A stretch of 64,000 bases of DNA from Macrostomum hystrix (Eukaryota; Platyhelminthes; Macrostomidae): assembly GCA_950097015.1 (NCBI GenBank), contig CATNEN010000001.1, positions 24,432,501 through 24,496,500 of the forward strand. The letters are read 5' to 3'. Shown piece after piece: positions 34,723-45,680 of this stretch (its first letter is position 1; every line of letters starts with the position of its first letter). Both the position numbers and the translations under genes were made by a program. The notes under the pieces are model-generated. The model had not been told where the DNA came from, searched no databases, and saw nothing but the letters and a program-made list of their open reading frames with translations.

Positions 34723-36130
34723 TACTAGTTAGTCTAGGTGTTTTACAACCTTCTGTACTGAATATCCACGAACCAATCACTTCATATATTTTATTCTATC
34801 TATTCACATTCTTTATACCCAGAAATTTGCTGTTATAGTAGACTCCCTCTCACAAAGTTGACCTATTTTGTCTTGTTTCCGGTACGTAAATCAAGAAATC
34901 AAAGCAATGAACGCTACTTTTAGTTTAAGATTTAGTATCATTTGCGATTCAGCTCTCAATCTGCGTGTTCTCAATATAATTTCCTGCTTTCATTCATTTT
35001 TTCCCTATGTTCCGTGGTGCACAACTGCTGGACTGGAGAACAATCGCACTCGGCACCAAAAGATGTAGTGGCACTTTTAGGCTTAAATACAGGTAAAAGA
35101 TGCTTTTAATTACTTAAATTTGTGACTTATTTATTGAATTTTATATTCAAGTTCAATTCCCACCCTGCCAGGAAATGCGAACTGGACTCGACAGTTTAGA
35201 TTATTCGGAGGCAGCCTTTCAAAAACAGTGGCGAAGCCTGTCTGTCACGAGCAGAAACCGTAGCCGGCCGTCAGTGTCGGCCACCTTCGCGATGCGCGGT
35301 TTCTCAATGTACGACGGAAGATAATTGCATATTATGCACTGTCTGCATCTACCCATCTAGCCGACTAGCGGGCCTGCCATCCCACCAATGCAGCGCTGGA
35401 ATACTGAGTACTGGTTGCTAACTGCAAAGATACATGCTTCTCACCTTAATTTGATATTATTTTGCGCATTCTCAAGTCCGTGTACTCTGTACTTACCCCC
35501 TGTTGAGCAGTTATTGCAATATGCACATTTTTCTTATTTACGAGTAGCTAGTAAATATACAAATTGTACTTCGTCTTACTGCTTGCTAATAAATAAGTAG
35601 CTTACGAAATGCGCCCGATACCATCCCGTATAAAGCCAGTCTTAAATGGCGCATATTTTGTTACACCTACTGTGAGAAGCCTACTATGAAAGTGGTTGAT
35701 AGTATATAACGACGTGTTATTCTTTGGAAATTATATGCTTAACATATCGCCATTCCAGCATTAAAATAATTTTGTGTACAATTTGTTACTTAATAAAAAA
35801 TTAATCAATTTTCGATATGTACAGCAAGCAAACCGATGCCTTAAGTACCCAAGTTCAGCCGACTGTACTTTTGAAAAAACAAGAAAGTGTTTCGTGTTTA
35901 AGATTTTAACAGTAACGGCATTGAGGTCGATTGCTGGTAATGTACTGTACGTATCGAGTACAATCGTAACAAGTAGCTCTACATGTACCTCAATCTCAGC
36001 AAAAATTAGATTAATTGGATGTCAGTATAGAAGTGGATTTCTCATCTCAATCTGATACGAATTTAACGCCAAAAGCCCCAGAACTCTGTTTCCTGAAGTG
36101 CAAGTGTAAATTAATTGTCATGATAGTCGA
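34723..36130. other. Transposon interior with an orphan exon-like block
   Basis: Mostly AT-rich without supported genes, except the GC-rich block at 35177-35329 listed separately. Confidence 0.4.
35177..35329 (+). pseudogene. Orphan terminal-exon-like fragment
   Basis: After an acceptor-like ccaccctgccag, a 51-codon frame reads EMRTGLDSLDYSEAAFQKQW, then RSLSVTSRN and SATFAMRGFSMYDGR, followed by TAA. GC-rich codons in an AT-rich setting suggest a captured host 3' exon. I cannot name the protein. Confidence 0.35.
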
Positions 36131-36139
36131 ATTTAAGCA

Positions 36140-37502
36140 GTATGTATTCAACTCAGTGTAACCACTGATGAATCCGTAAATGTACCCTCACTTCAACAGT
36201 TCAGATAGTCAACTATAAGCCGTATATATTCAACTCAGTGTAACCACTGATGAATCCGTAAATGTACCCCCACTTCAACAGTTCAGATAGTCAACTATAA
36301 GCCGTATATATTCAACTCAGTGTAACCACTGATGAATCCGTAAATGTACCCCCACTTCAACAGTTCAGATAGTCAACTATAAGCAGTATATATTCAACTC
36401 AGTGTAACCACTGATGAATCCGTAAATGTACCCTCACTTCAACAGTTCAGATAGTCAACTATAAGCAGTATATATTCAACTCAGTGTAACCACTGATGAA
36501 TCCGTAAATGTACCCCCACTTCGACAGTTCAGATAGTCAACTATAAGCCGTATATATTCAACTCAGTGTAACCACTGATGAATCCGTAAATGTACCCTCA
36601 CTTCAACAGTTCAGATAGTCAACTATAAGCCGTATATATTCAACTCAGTGTAACCACTGATGAATCCGTAAATGTACCCCCACTTCAACAGTTCAGATAG
36701 TCAACTATAAGCCGTATATATTCAACTCAGTGTAACCACTGATGAATCCGTAAATGTACCCCCACTTCAACAGTTCAGATAGTCAACTATAAGCCGTATA
36801 TATTCAACTCAGTGTAACCACTGATGAATCCGTAAATGTACCCCCACTTCAACAGTTCAGATAGTCAACTATAAGCCGTATATATTCAACTCAGTGTAAC
36901 CACTGATGAATCCGTAAATGTACCCCCACTTCAACAGTTCAGATAGTCAACTATAAGCCGTATATATTCAACTCAGTGTAACCACTGATGAATCCGTAAA
37001 TGTACCCCCACTTCAACAGTTCAGATAGTCAACTATAAGCAGTATATATTCAACTCAGTGTAACCACTGATGAATCCGTAAATGTACCCTCACTTCAACA
37101 GTTCAGATAGTCAACTATAAGCCGTATATATTCAACTCAGTGTAACCACTGATGAATCCGTAAATGTACCCCCACTTCAACAGTTCAGATAGTCAACTAT
37201 AAGCAGTACATATTCAACTCAGTGTAACCACTGATGAATCCGTAAATGTACCCTCACTTCAACAGTTCAGATAGTCAACTATAAGCCGTATATATTCAAC
37301 TCAGTGTAACCACTGATGAATCCGTAAATGTACCCCCACTTCAACAGTTCAGATAGTCAACTATAAGCAGTATATATTCAACTCAGTGTAACCACTGATG
37401 AATCCGTAAATGTACCCCCACTTCAACAGTTCAGATAGTCAACTATAAGCCGTATATATTCAACTCAGTGTAACCACTGATGAATCCGTAAATGTACCCC
37501 CT
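36140..37502. repeat. 82-bp satellite, about 16 copies
   Basis: Unit tatattcaactcagtgtaac...cagttcagatagtcaactat, 82 bp, differing at only a few recurrent sites (cccc/ccct, agccgta/agcagta). Very homogeneous, hence young or recently homogenised. It lies in the central segment of the transposon. Confidence 0.95.
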
Positions 37503-38068
37503 AAGTTTGTAGAACAGGTGCACATCTGGAATCGCGCATGCCGTTATTGGATAGCCCCTGATGTGCCGTCAAAAATTCAGCATCCGAAACTTAAAAAAAT
37601 AACGATATTCGCACTTCAAAAAACTAACTTTTAGCTTTTGATGAATAAAAGTGCTAATTTTCTAAAACGCATAACAAAAATTAAGAGATTTTAAAGCTAA
37701 GGCCCTATTTGGCTATCACCGGGGTCATTATGTTTTACACTTGCTTCCGTTAGAAGCTCATAGCGGATGAAAGTTACGGGATAGATGAAGTTGAGGGTAG
37801 AAGCTTGCCCACTGAGCTCAGGCAGAATGCCGAATAAAATAAAGAACGCTGATAATAGAAAGGCCAAAAGTATTAAAATTGGTGAGCGTAATGTCTTTTG
37901 CTCGCCTCAGATTTGAACTCAAGTGACTCTGGGTTTTCGCTCATGCAAGTAATAGCTGGTTTACTAATAACGCAGACTCAAACCACACAAGGGATGATTC
38001 ACACGAAGGAATAAACGACTCAATGAACTTAATAAACAGGTTAGAGCCTAATAAACAAATAAACACAG
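37503..38068. other. Transposon interior, no gene seen
   Basis: A weak tRNA-like stretch near 37890-37950 (minus: gagttcaaatctgaggcgag) is the only structure noticed. Confidence 0.35.
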
Positions 38069-38150
38069 AGGATAAGCGAGGCTGCTTACTAATAGAATTG
38101 ATAAGGTGATGCTGCTTACTCATAAAATTGATAAGGGTTTCAAACAATTT
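38069..38150. repeat. Short direct repeat, copy 1
   Basis: gataagcgaggctgcttact followed by copies of aatagaattgataaggtgat. The same block is at 39283-39410. Its unit is the reverse of the 30-bp array at 41946-42482. The two copies flank methyltransferase-like copy 2. Confidence 0.8.
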
Positions 38151-38679
38151 TCCTAAGATCTGCGTCTAGCACCAGCAGCAGATAATCAACAACAGCGTTA
38201 ATAGCAAAAATGACAACACAAATTATTGCACTTTTAGCAGCTGCGGCAGCCAGTCGGTGACGAAACTTGTCTTAGAGCCGCACCTCGGCATAGCTCAGCA
38301 GGATAAGGTCGTAGCAACATCCGTAGTCCCACGTAGTCTCCGTAGTCTGCTAGTTAGTAATAAAAAATTGAAAATTATGAAAAATATATTCAAGTTTTTT
38401 TATAAAATAACTAAAATTAATAAATAATAAATAAATAGAGCAAAGAAGTAAAATCAGGGACATTCCATCGTGGGCCAATTCCTTATATACTTATTTATAA
38501 CAAACATATTTATAACGAACGTTTCAATAATATATAAAATACAAACTACAAACCAAGATTAAATTAAGTTAACGGATGCGCACCTGACATGACTTATAGA
38601 CTTTTCTTTGGGTTTTAGTTGTCCCTGGCTGTGGCCCAGGTGAAACTGCTCCGGGAAGCTGCTGATTAGCCCCTGCAGA

Positions 38680-39023
38680 GCTAACGCTGCGGCTGCCTCA
38701 TGGAATGGCTAGAGCAGCCAATCAAACATGTCGACACCGGTGACGCCCATCTGAAGTGGTCCCAGACCCTCTGACTTGGCCACCAGCTGGGACACGTCCA
38801 TGGCGGCAAGAAGGTCGCTGCCTGGGCCGCAGCCGAGTGACAGGACCTCATAGCTGGTGCTGCTGGTGTTTGAGCCCATGATGGCGTCATAGAGCTCAGC
38901 TTGAATCAGCTGGCGAATGGACAACCGCTTCTTCGGGAGCTCGCACACTGTGTATGCGGCCCTAAATTCACTAGATTGGTAGAACCCTAAGTTTCCTTTG
39001 TCGCCTGACTGACTGGAAAACAA
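38680..39023 (-). pseudogene. SAM-dependent methyltransferase-like fragment, copy 2
   Basis: The minus strand reads GFYQSSEFRAAYTVCELPKK, RQLIQAELYDAIMGSN and YEVLSLGCGPGSDLLAAMDV, then VTGVDMFDWLL before TAG. LSLGCGPGSD matches motif I of class I SAM methyltransferases. The TAG is CAA (Gln) in copy 1, so this copy is probably disabled; reading on gives PFHEAAAA. The fragment covers only the start of a methyltransferase fold. The precise family is not known to me. Confidence 0.6.
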
Positions 39024-39282
39024 AAGTAGAATATTTTACTAATTTCAACAAAAATGTTTTTAAAATATATTTTGTGAGCACAGGCTATGGAATCTGAGTC
39101 TCTATAGCACCTGAGTCTATCCTATCTAGGCCAATGAGATCTGAGTCTATGCCATGAATTTCTATCTGAGTATGAAAAGGCAAAATAATGAAAATAGGAG
39201 ACAAACACATCAAACACATTGAGATTAACCCGGCTTAATTATATAATAATTAATTAAGAAGTCATATTGCTTAAAAAAACAC

Positions 39283-39410
39283 AGAGGATAAGCGAGGCTG
39301 CTTACTAATAGAATTGATAAGGTGATGCTGCTTACTAATAGAATTGATAAGGTGATGCTGCTTACTCATAGAATTGATAATGTTTAACGGGTTTCAAACA
39401 ATTTTACTAA
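39283..39410. repeat. Short direct repeat, copy 2
   Basis: Matches 38069-38150 with one extra 30-bp unit, followed in both cases by gggtttcaaacaattttnct. Confidence 0.8.
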
Positions 39411-39660
39411 AGCACTCCCGCTGGCGCACCGGCTCGATGTCATTGTCGATGACGAATATTCGGCTGCCAAGTCTTAACACGTGAAACAAAGCAACTATGA
39501 TGATTTCTAGAGAAGCATCATAGTTGCTTCTATGATGCTGCAGCAGCAGTCAGTCAGCAGTCAGCCAGTCAGTGACTGATCTACCAGACTGGATGCTCGT
39601 TGACACTACGTACTTTCCCTCCGAGGTCCACATCGCCGAACTGGCTGGCGGGCTGGAAAA
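39411..39660 (-). other. GC-rich exon-like remnants
   Basis: The minus strand at about 39420-39480 reads RLGSRIFVIDNDIEPVRQRE without stops; near 39590-39655 another short coding-like piece follows (SQFGDVDLGGK). Both are too short to identify and may belong to the same captured host gene as the methyltransferase-like segment. Confidence 0.25.
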
Positions 39661-39761
39661 CAAAAGTAGAATATTTTACTAATTTCAACAAATATGTTTT
39701 TAGAGAGGCAGTCGATATCGAAATAATTATGGAAATTCGTCAGTAATAAGATAGGGCTTAT

Positions 39762-39923
39762 AGGGCCCGACTTTCTCATCGTCTGGCAGTGTACACTATC
39801 GCTGTGCCCCTAAGTCTTCTCTCCGCGGCTGCGTTCAAAATGAATGTGGCCTCGCCGCGGAATCGAGCTCAGGGACCTCGGTGCGAGAGGCCAACGCGTT
39901 AGACCGATTTGCCACTCACCCGG
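39762..39923 (-). mobile_element. tRNA-derived SINE-like repeat, copy B
   Basis: Minus-strand head with gtctaacgcgttggcctctc and ggtccctgagctcgattccg, then the shared body. An internal deletion removes the ttggccctcaagggcgtaaa block. It lies inside the transposon. Confidence 0.7.
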
Positions 39924-40399
39924 CCCTAACCAATGTTACAAGCTCACTGAGTAGGAATTTTGTAGCTTATCTCAGCTGTTTACTACACAAAATGATTGAA
40001 GCAAACAACAATTTTTTTCTAATTGTTGCTTTATTTGAATGGAATAAAATGAGCATATGATGAGCAGCGATAAGTAAATAACAAAACAGAGCATTAGTAG
40101 AGCTAACTAACATTAACACAATACAAGAACGGTACGTTTTTTGTATTTTACTACTGCAATATCTATAAGAAAGTATTAAAATAACAGTGCACTATATCTG
40201 AATAACAATTTTATATTAATTAATAAAGGTTTGTACTAGCTAACTATATTTTTGTAGAAAGCTTTGCACGTTAAAAAAAAAGAACGGGAATTTAATTTGG
40301 CATAGAATTTAATTAGCGAGACATTGTAAACATATATGCTCATACTTAATTACATTCGTGGAGCTTAGTAAAATAACTTTCGGAGCACTAACACAAGCT
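39924..40399. other. Transposon interior, no gene seen
   Basis: AT-rich, no supported feature. Confidence 0.35.
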
Positions 40400-40785
40400 C
40401 CAAAATTTATGGCAATCATTTTTCATCTCCATTTTTGGATATTTTCATTTTGAATTAGTGCTACTGATACTGATACTGATACTGGCACTGCTACTGACGT
40501 GTCAGAAAGACGTGGCAGTGTCTATGGAAAGTGTGAACGAACTGTTCTGTGTTTTATTGTTTAAAATCATTTTCATAGATTTTTGAGCTTGTGTAACACT
40601 ACCCCTGACCTTCGCGCACGTTTCTTGCTGCAGCTCCTGAATAGAAAAAGATATGAACATGATTTTAATTTTGTTTTCTTTCTGACAAAATTTCCTTTCA
40701 TTTGACACCATGGGCGTGAAATTTCATGGCTCCGTTGAAGAGCAACGTTGGACATTCCGGGAACTTTTGGGACACCCCTCGTAAT
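40400..40785 (-). mobile_element. Mariner-like terminal fragment
   Basis: The minus strand begins acgaggggtgtcccaaaagt, a typical mariner end, followed by a short frame starting MKFHAHGVK-like sequence that soon decays. The opposite end was not found. It is a different copy from the one at 29530. Confidence 0.5.
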
Positions 40786-41081
40786 ATTTATAAAAAATCG
40801 AATGCTTTTAGTTCAGAAAAACACACGCAAAGGATGAATGTATAAGTACTTATAGGCATTGTAGTTTACAGACAAGCAAGCGGCGACAAAAATCGCAGTT
40901 TTTATCTTACTGAGTACGGAGATACACCCGAATTAGTAGTAGTAAAAACTAAAATTATTAATCGTTTAAAGTCATTTTTACCATAAAAAAACTAAAAAAA
41001 TTAAAAAGCAGCTGTCGCATTTTCGCTAGAGAAAAACGAACAAAACTTGCCTAATTTTCTACCTAAATAAATGTTAGCCCA
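40786..41081. other. Transposon interior, no gene seen
   Basis: AT-rich spacer 3' of the CLIC-like exon; it may include its former 3' UTR. Confidence 0.35.
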
Positions 41082-41895
41082 TCAATGTACGCCGGCACCA
41101 TTGTTGCCAATGCCACCGGTGCCGCTCTCGCCTAGCAACAGCCGCGAGTCGTCCATCAGGCTGGGCTGCGGTCTCTTAGCAACCAATGCGCGAGGCAGCT
41201 TGTCGTGGTACAACTGATAGACGTCACGGTCGGCCGGACAGCTACAACGGAAGGCCTCGCATTCGTACATGGCCGAATAATAGGCTTGCAGATGCTGCAG
41301 CTCTGATGGCACATCGAAGTCGCGATAGAACTGAAATGTATCGACGATGCGAACAATTGAATCACGCCTGTCTCATCTCTCTGATCTCACCCAAGACGTC
41401 TCATCTCTCCGATCTCACCTCACCCCTGTCTCGTCTCTCCGATCTCACCTCACCCCTGTCTCATCTCTCCTCTGTCTAATCTGAACACTGTCACATGCAT
41501 CTTGGCCCTGATTCATGTCTTCACTGTCTCATATCTTCCCTGTTTTATCTCCCGTCTTATCTCTCCTCTGTATAAAACTGTGCCGTGTCTTACATCTTCC
41601 ATGTCACATCTCTCGCCTGTCTCATCTTTATCCTGTCTCATCTCTTTCCTATCTGATTTCACAGTCAATACCGACCCGCATTCATTTTAGAATCTATCTT
41701 TAGCCCGCTGGAGCTAAATAGACTCTGAGATTAAAAAAGCATTCGAACCCTGGCAGACAAACAGGGAATTCTACCTTAGCGGCCATTTTCAGATGATGCA
41801 GTTTAGGCATGAGTTGGCAATCCGCGTAGGTTAGCTCATCTGAGAGCAGGTAGCGACAACTTAGCGACAATTTGTACATGTGGTTCGGACTGCGC
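41082..41895 (-). pseudogene. Chloride intracellular channel (CLIC) 3' exons, 5'-truncated
   Basis: Exon A (about 41775-41895) reads RYLLSDELTYADCQLMPKLH then HLKMAAK, ending at a GT donor. Exon B (41082-41330) starts after acatttcag with FYRDFDVPSELQHLQAYYS, then CEAFRCSCPADRDVYQLYHD, and reaches a stop. This matches the C-terminal GST-like helical domain of CLIC/EXC-4 proteins (L..aDC.L.PKLH; FDIP; F..TCPAD.EIE.AY), including exon order and frame. Upstream exons are absent: exon A runs into a 30-bp satellite. The intron contains ctgtctcatctctc-type repeats. It appears to be a piece of a host gene carried in the transposon; the coding parts are intact, so it could be spliced to something upstream. 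Confidence 0.75.
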
Positions 41896-41945
41896 GGCTT
41901 CGGTCGATACTTAAGGCGCAGAGGCTCAACTGGATCACACCATCA

Positions 41946-42482
41946 GCAACATCACCTCATCAATTCTATGTGACAGCAGCATCATATTATCAATTCTATA
42001 AGTTAGCAACATCATATTATCAATTCTATAAGTCAGCAGCATCATATTATCAATTCTATGTGACAGCAGCATCATATTATCAATTCTATGTGTCAGCAGC
42101 ATCATATTATCAATTCTATGTGACAGCAGCATCATATTATCAATTCTATGTGTCAGCATCATCATATTATCAATTCTATAAGTCAGCAGCATCATATTAT
42201 TAATTCTATGTGACAGCAGCATCATATTATCAATTCTGTAAGTCAGCAGCATCATATTATCAATTCTATGTGTCAGCAGCATCATATTATCAATTCTATG
42301 TGACAGCAGCATCATATTATCAATTCTATAAGTCAGCAGCATGATATTATCAATTCTATGTGACAGCAGCATCATATTATCAATTCTATAAGTCAGCAGC
42401 ATCATATTATCAATTCTATGAGTCAGCAGCATCATATTATCAATTCTATAAGTCAGCAGCATCATATTATCAATTCTATGTG
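41946..42482. repeat. 30-bp satellite, about 18 copies
   Basis: Unit tgacagcagcatcatattat plus caattctatg, with ta/tg alternatives. It abuts the right arm of the internal inverted repeat directly. Related reversed units occur at 38087-38130 and 39290-39390. Confidence 0.95.
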
Positions 42483-42483
42483 A

Positions 42484-42871
42484 CGTCTTGGCAAGTGCAA
42501 AAGATTGAAACGCGCACTGTTCACTTTCACGCCACGATGAGGCGCGTCACGTTCGTGAAAGAAAAATTTATCTGACAAATGCAGAGGGAAAATGTCAAAG
42601 CAATGAATGCACATTGACAATCCCAGCATTAGTTTTATGCAGAGGGAAAAATGTCAAAGCAATGAATGCACAGTGACAATCCCAGCATTAGTTTTATGCA
42701 GAGGAAAAATGTCAAAGCAATGAATGCACAGTGACAATCCCAGCATTAGTTTTATGCAGAGGAAAAATGTCAAAGCAATGAATGCACAGTGACAATCCCA
42801 GCATTAGTTTTATGCAGAGGAAAAATGTCAAAGCAATAAATGCACATTGACAATCCCAGCAATATTTGACA
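42484..42871 (-). repeat. Right arm of internal inverted repeat
   Basis: Reverse complement of the 34.0-34.7 kb arm: the 100-bp core at 42484-42583, then about five 57-59-bp units. It ends about 160 bp from the stop of the convergent gene at 43033. Confidence 0.9.
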
Positions 42872-43032
42872 GAATATAGACTCTAGTCCCTGTAAAGATA
42901 GCAGCTCTCTGCACAGTGACTATTTTCGGCTGAAAACATTGAAAACCATAGCATATTGCATCTTAAATATACTATCTAATATTAAGCTATTGGCGTCGTG
43001 TGGGCCTCTAATAATTGTTTCATATTAAAATT

Positions 43033-44285
43033 TCATTCCGTTTGTCTAGTATCTAGTCTAAGCGTAATGTTGGGTGCAGAGCTCGCCCCATATAAAGATG
43101 ACTGAGCAAGTCTATTTGCGTCATTTACAAATGGAGTATTGAAAGGATTAAAATTTGTTGAACTTTCACTTTCGTGAAAGTGTTGCCGATATTTCGCGGT
43201 TACAGAAGTCAGTGCCGTATCTCCTTCACTCTCCAAGTCACTTGTGGTGATATTATGGTAGTCATCGACTTGTAGCCCTTCTTCCATCACTTGAGCCTGT
43301 TGTTGATGCAGATGAGAGGCACTTATTGGTGTATCATGATCAGGTGATACATCAATGGAAACTGAATTACAAAATGTCAGTTCTGTATTTTCGAGTTCCT
43401 TTAAAATGGCTACACATTTTTCTCTGGATAAGTGATGGGGGTCCTTCAATTCTGGAATGAATTTGCAACTTCTTCCGACAAGGCTCCATGGAATCTTGCC
43501 GTCGAAACCTGTCGCTGTTTTATGTGCAATTTTAGCCCTTAAAAAAATTTCTTGTCGCATTTTTTTCACATCGCTATAAACAGAAGCTAGGTTTCGTGGC
43601 TGACTAGTTTCAGCAAGCTGAACATCACTGCGCTCATTTGCCATATTTTGTTGTTCTGCTTTTTTCGCGTCATCCATTAGTTCTGCTATTTTATTTATAT
43701 GGGGCTCCATAGCGCTTCTAACATTAGGCGATATGTCATTGGACGTGGTAAAATCGGTTCCACGTCGGGTTAATATAATAAGTACGTATGTCTCACCTGT
43801 ACGTTTTAAATCATTTACCACTTTTCTTATTTTCTTCTGCTGATTTTTAGCTTCTTCTTGAAGACGTCGCTTTTCTTCGATTGGCAGACTCATATACTCG
43901 CGACGCAGTTCGGCGGTCCACACTAGAATTAAAGGAAGATTTGAATTTTTAAATTTTACCAAAACATAGTGACTAATTATTATATTTATTTATTTCTAGC
44001 TTTTATGTAAATTAATAGATGCACCCCACAGAGAATATAACATATGATGTAGCCTAGAAAATACAACAATATTCAAGACTTTTAGAAAAAAACAATGTTA
44101 TGCTGCATAAATGGACTAAAATGTTTTGTATTAAAAATAATGCTGCCTACTCATACATTACTATTTCTTGAGTTCTAGTCTTACTATATATCCCTGTAGT
44201 ATATTTTTAAGTAATACTGACCATAAGAAAACTTACCTGCCTTTCCTTTGTTTTGCAAAAACACATTGGCACCAGTTAGAACCAT
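43033..44285 (-). CDS. Second gene of the KDZ transposon, unknown function
   Basis: Exons 44237-44285 and 43033-43922 join in phase 1 (ggcag|gtaagt; taattctag|tg) for 312 aa. The start codon directly follows cttacacacag, so a 5' UTR exon is likely. The N-terminus reads MVLTGANVFLQNKGKAVWTA and then EYMSLPIEEKRRLQEEAKNQ, a basic helical part with a faint resemblance to an HMG box (weak). A middle part contains GFDGKIPWSLVGRSCKF and a Cys-poor helical region; the tail is polar and acidic. It converges on the transposase across the central segment and is probably an accessory DNA-binding or regulatory protein (inference from position only). AT-rich codon use agrees with the transposase. Confidence 0.6.
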
Positions 44286-44697
44286 CTGTGTGTAAGAAAA
44301 AAATTAGAATTACAAAATAAAACCATTTTATTGCACTATTTCTTATGCACTTTAATTTAAGACTCAAACTGAAATACGAAGCTTTAGTGCCTACTTTATG
44401 CTTTAAAATTTGAGTTAATTTAAATTTAAATTTCCTTTGTTTCTTTTTTTGGTTTGATAATCTCAATTTCTTATAATATTGGCACCAGTTAGAACCATCT
44501 GTGTGTAAGAAAAAAATTAGAATTACAAAATAAAACCATTTTATTGCACTATTTCTTATGCACTTTAATTTAAGACTCAAACTGAAATACGAAGCTTTAG
44601 TGCCTACTTTATGCTTTAAAATTTGAGTTAATTTAAATTTAAATTTCCTTTGTTTCTTTTTTTGGTTTGATAATCTCAATTTCTTATAATATAATCA
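44266..44697. repeat. 213-bp tandem duplication at the 5' end of the second transposon gene
   Basis: Two nearly identical copies starting ttggcaccagttagaaccat. Each copy includes the acceptor and ATG of the first coding exon; only the copy nearest the gene keeps the following donor. It could create alternative starts. Confidence 0.9.
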
Positions 44698-45173
44698 GTA
44701 CTGACCATAATAATCTTATTTCATCTTGTAACTCTTGTATTATGTATGCCTGTACCATAATAATATAAAAATATTATAGGGGTAGGGCCTAGTGAGAATA
44801 TTATGTCACAAAAGGGTTGCTGTTCTATAAAAAGGTGTACAAGCGCATGGCATAAATTTACTTTTGTTTGCAAAATTATTTTTATGAATAAATTTAAAAT
44901 TGCGCTAAATGAAACAAAAAGTGCAGTGCAGAAACAATTCAGTTTATAGTATTCGTAACAATTCAGTTCAATTCAGTTCAGTTCAGGTTAGTTTAGTTTA
45001 CTTGGCTGTTATATAGCCACAGGGTAGTAGTGACAAATCCAGTAAAAAATGCTACAGAATGCTTGGAAGTTGGAAGCTTGGAAATATTGCCTGATTGAAG
45101 TCACTAATAAAGGTTAGAAATGTAGCTGCGATTCTTTCTGCTCTTTGGATGCTGCCGAGCTGGTTATGGCCAA
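44698..45173. other. Transposon interior, no gene seen
   Basis: AT-rich, with imperfect ttcagttcaattcagttcag repeats near 44940-45000. Confidence 0.4.
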
Positions 45174-45680
45174 AGATAATTATGAAAGGCAGTGCTTATC
45201 CCCACGGTACCGTAGAAATAATTTTTGTCTTATTCCTACGGTACAGTGGGAATAATTTCCTGCTTATCTGCACGGCACACTGATGAGATAGCTGTCCTAT
45301 CTTCAACATAGCTCCAGAGATGCGTAAAGAAATAGACTGGATTATAGGCTTAGAAGGCTTGAGCTATAAGATTATAAAAATACACACTTCAGTTGTATTC
45401 TTTTAAATATATAAATAATAGCAATATATATTTTTTATACTTAAAAAGCCACCGTATTGGTTAACTAATTGCAAAAAAGCAGAAAACTTTTATTTGTTTA
45501 CTTGCTTTTAAAAACCGGAAGAAAAAAAATTGCAGTCACGATAAAAAGATAGATGATTAGGACAGCTATCTTATCAGTGTGCCGTGCGGATAAGCAGGAA
45601 ATTATTCCCACGGTACCGTAGGAAAAAGACAAAAATTATTTCTACAGTACCATGGGGATAAGCACTGCCATTATGAAAAA
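45174..45680. mobile_element. MITE-like foldback element
   Basis: 45174-45301 and 45554-45675 are inverted copies of about 120 bp at high identity: gcagtgcttatccccacggt at the outer ends and gatagctgtcctat at the inner ends. The AT-rich middle of about 250 bp has no coding sequence. This is the shape of a miniature inverted-repeat element; I could not define its target duplication. Confidence 0.75.
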
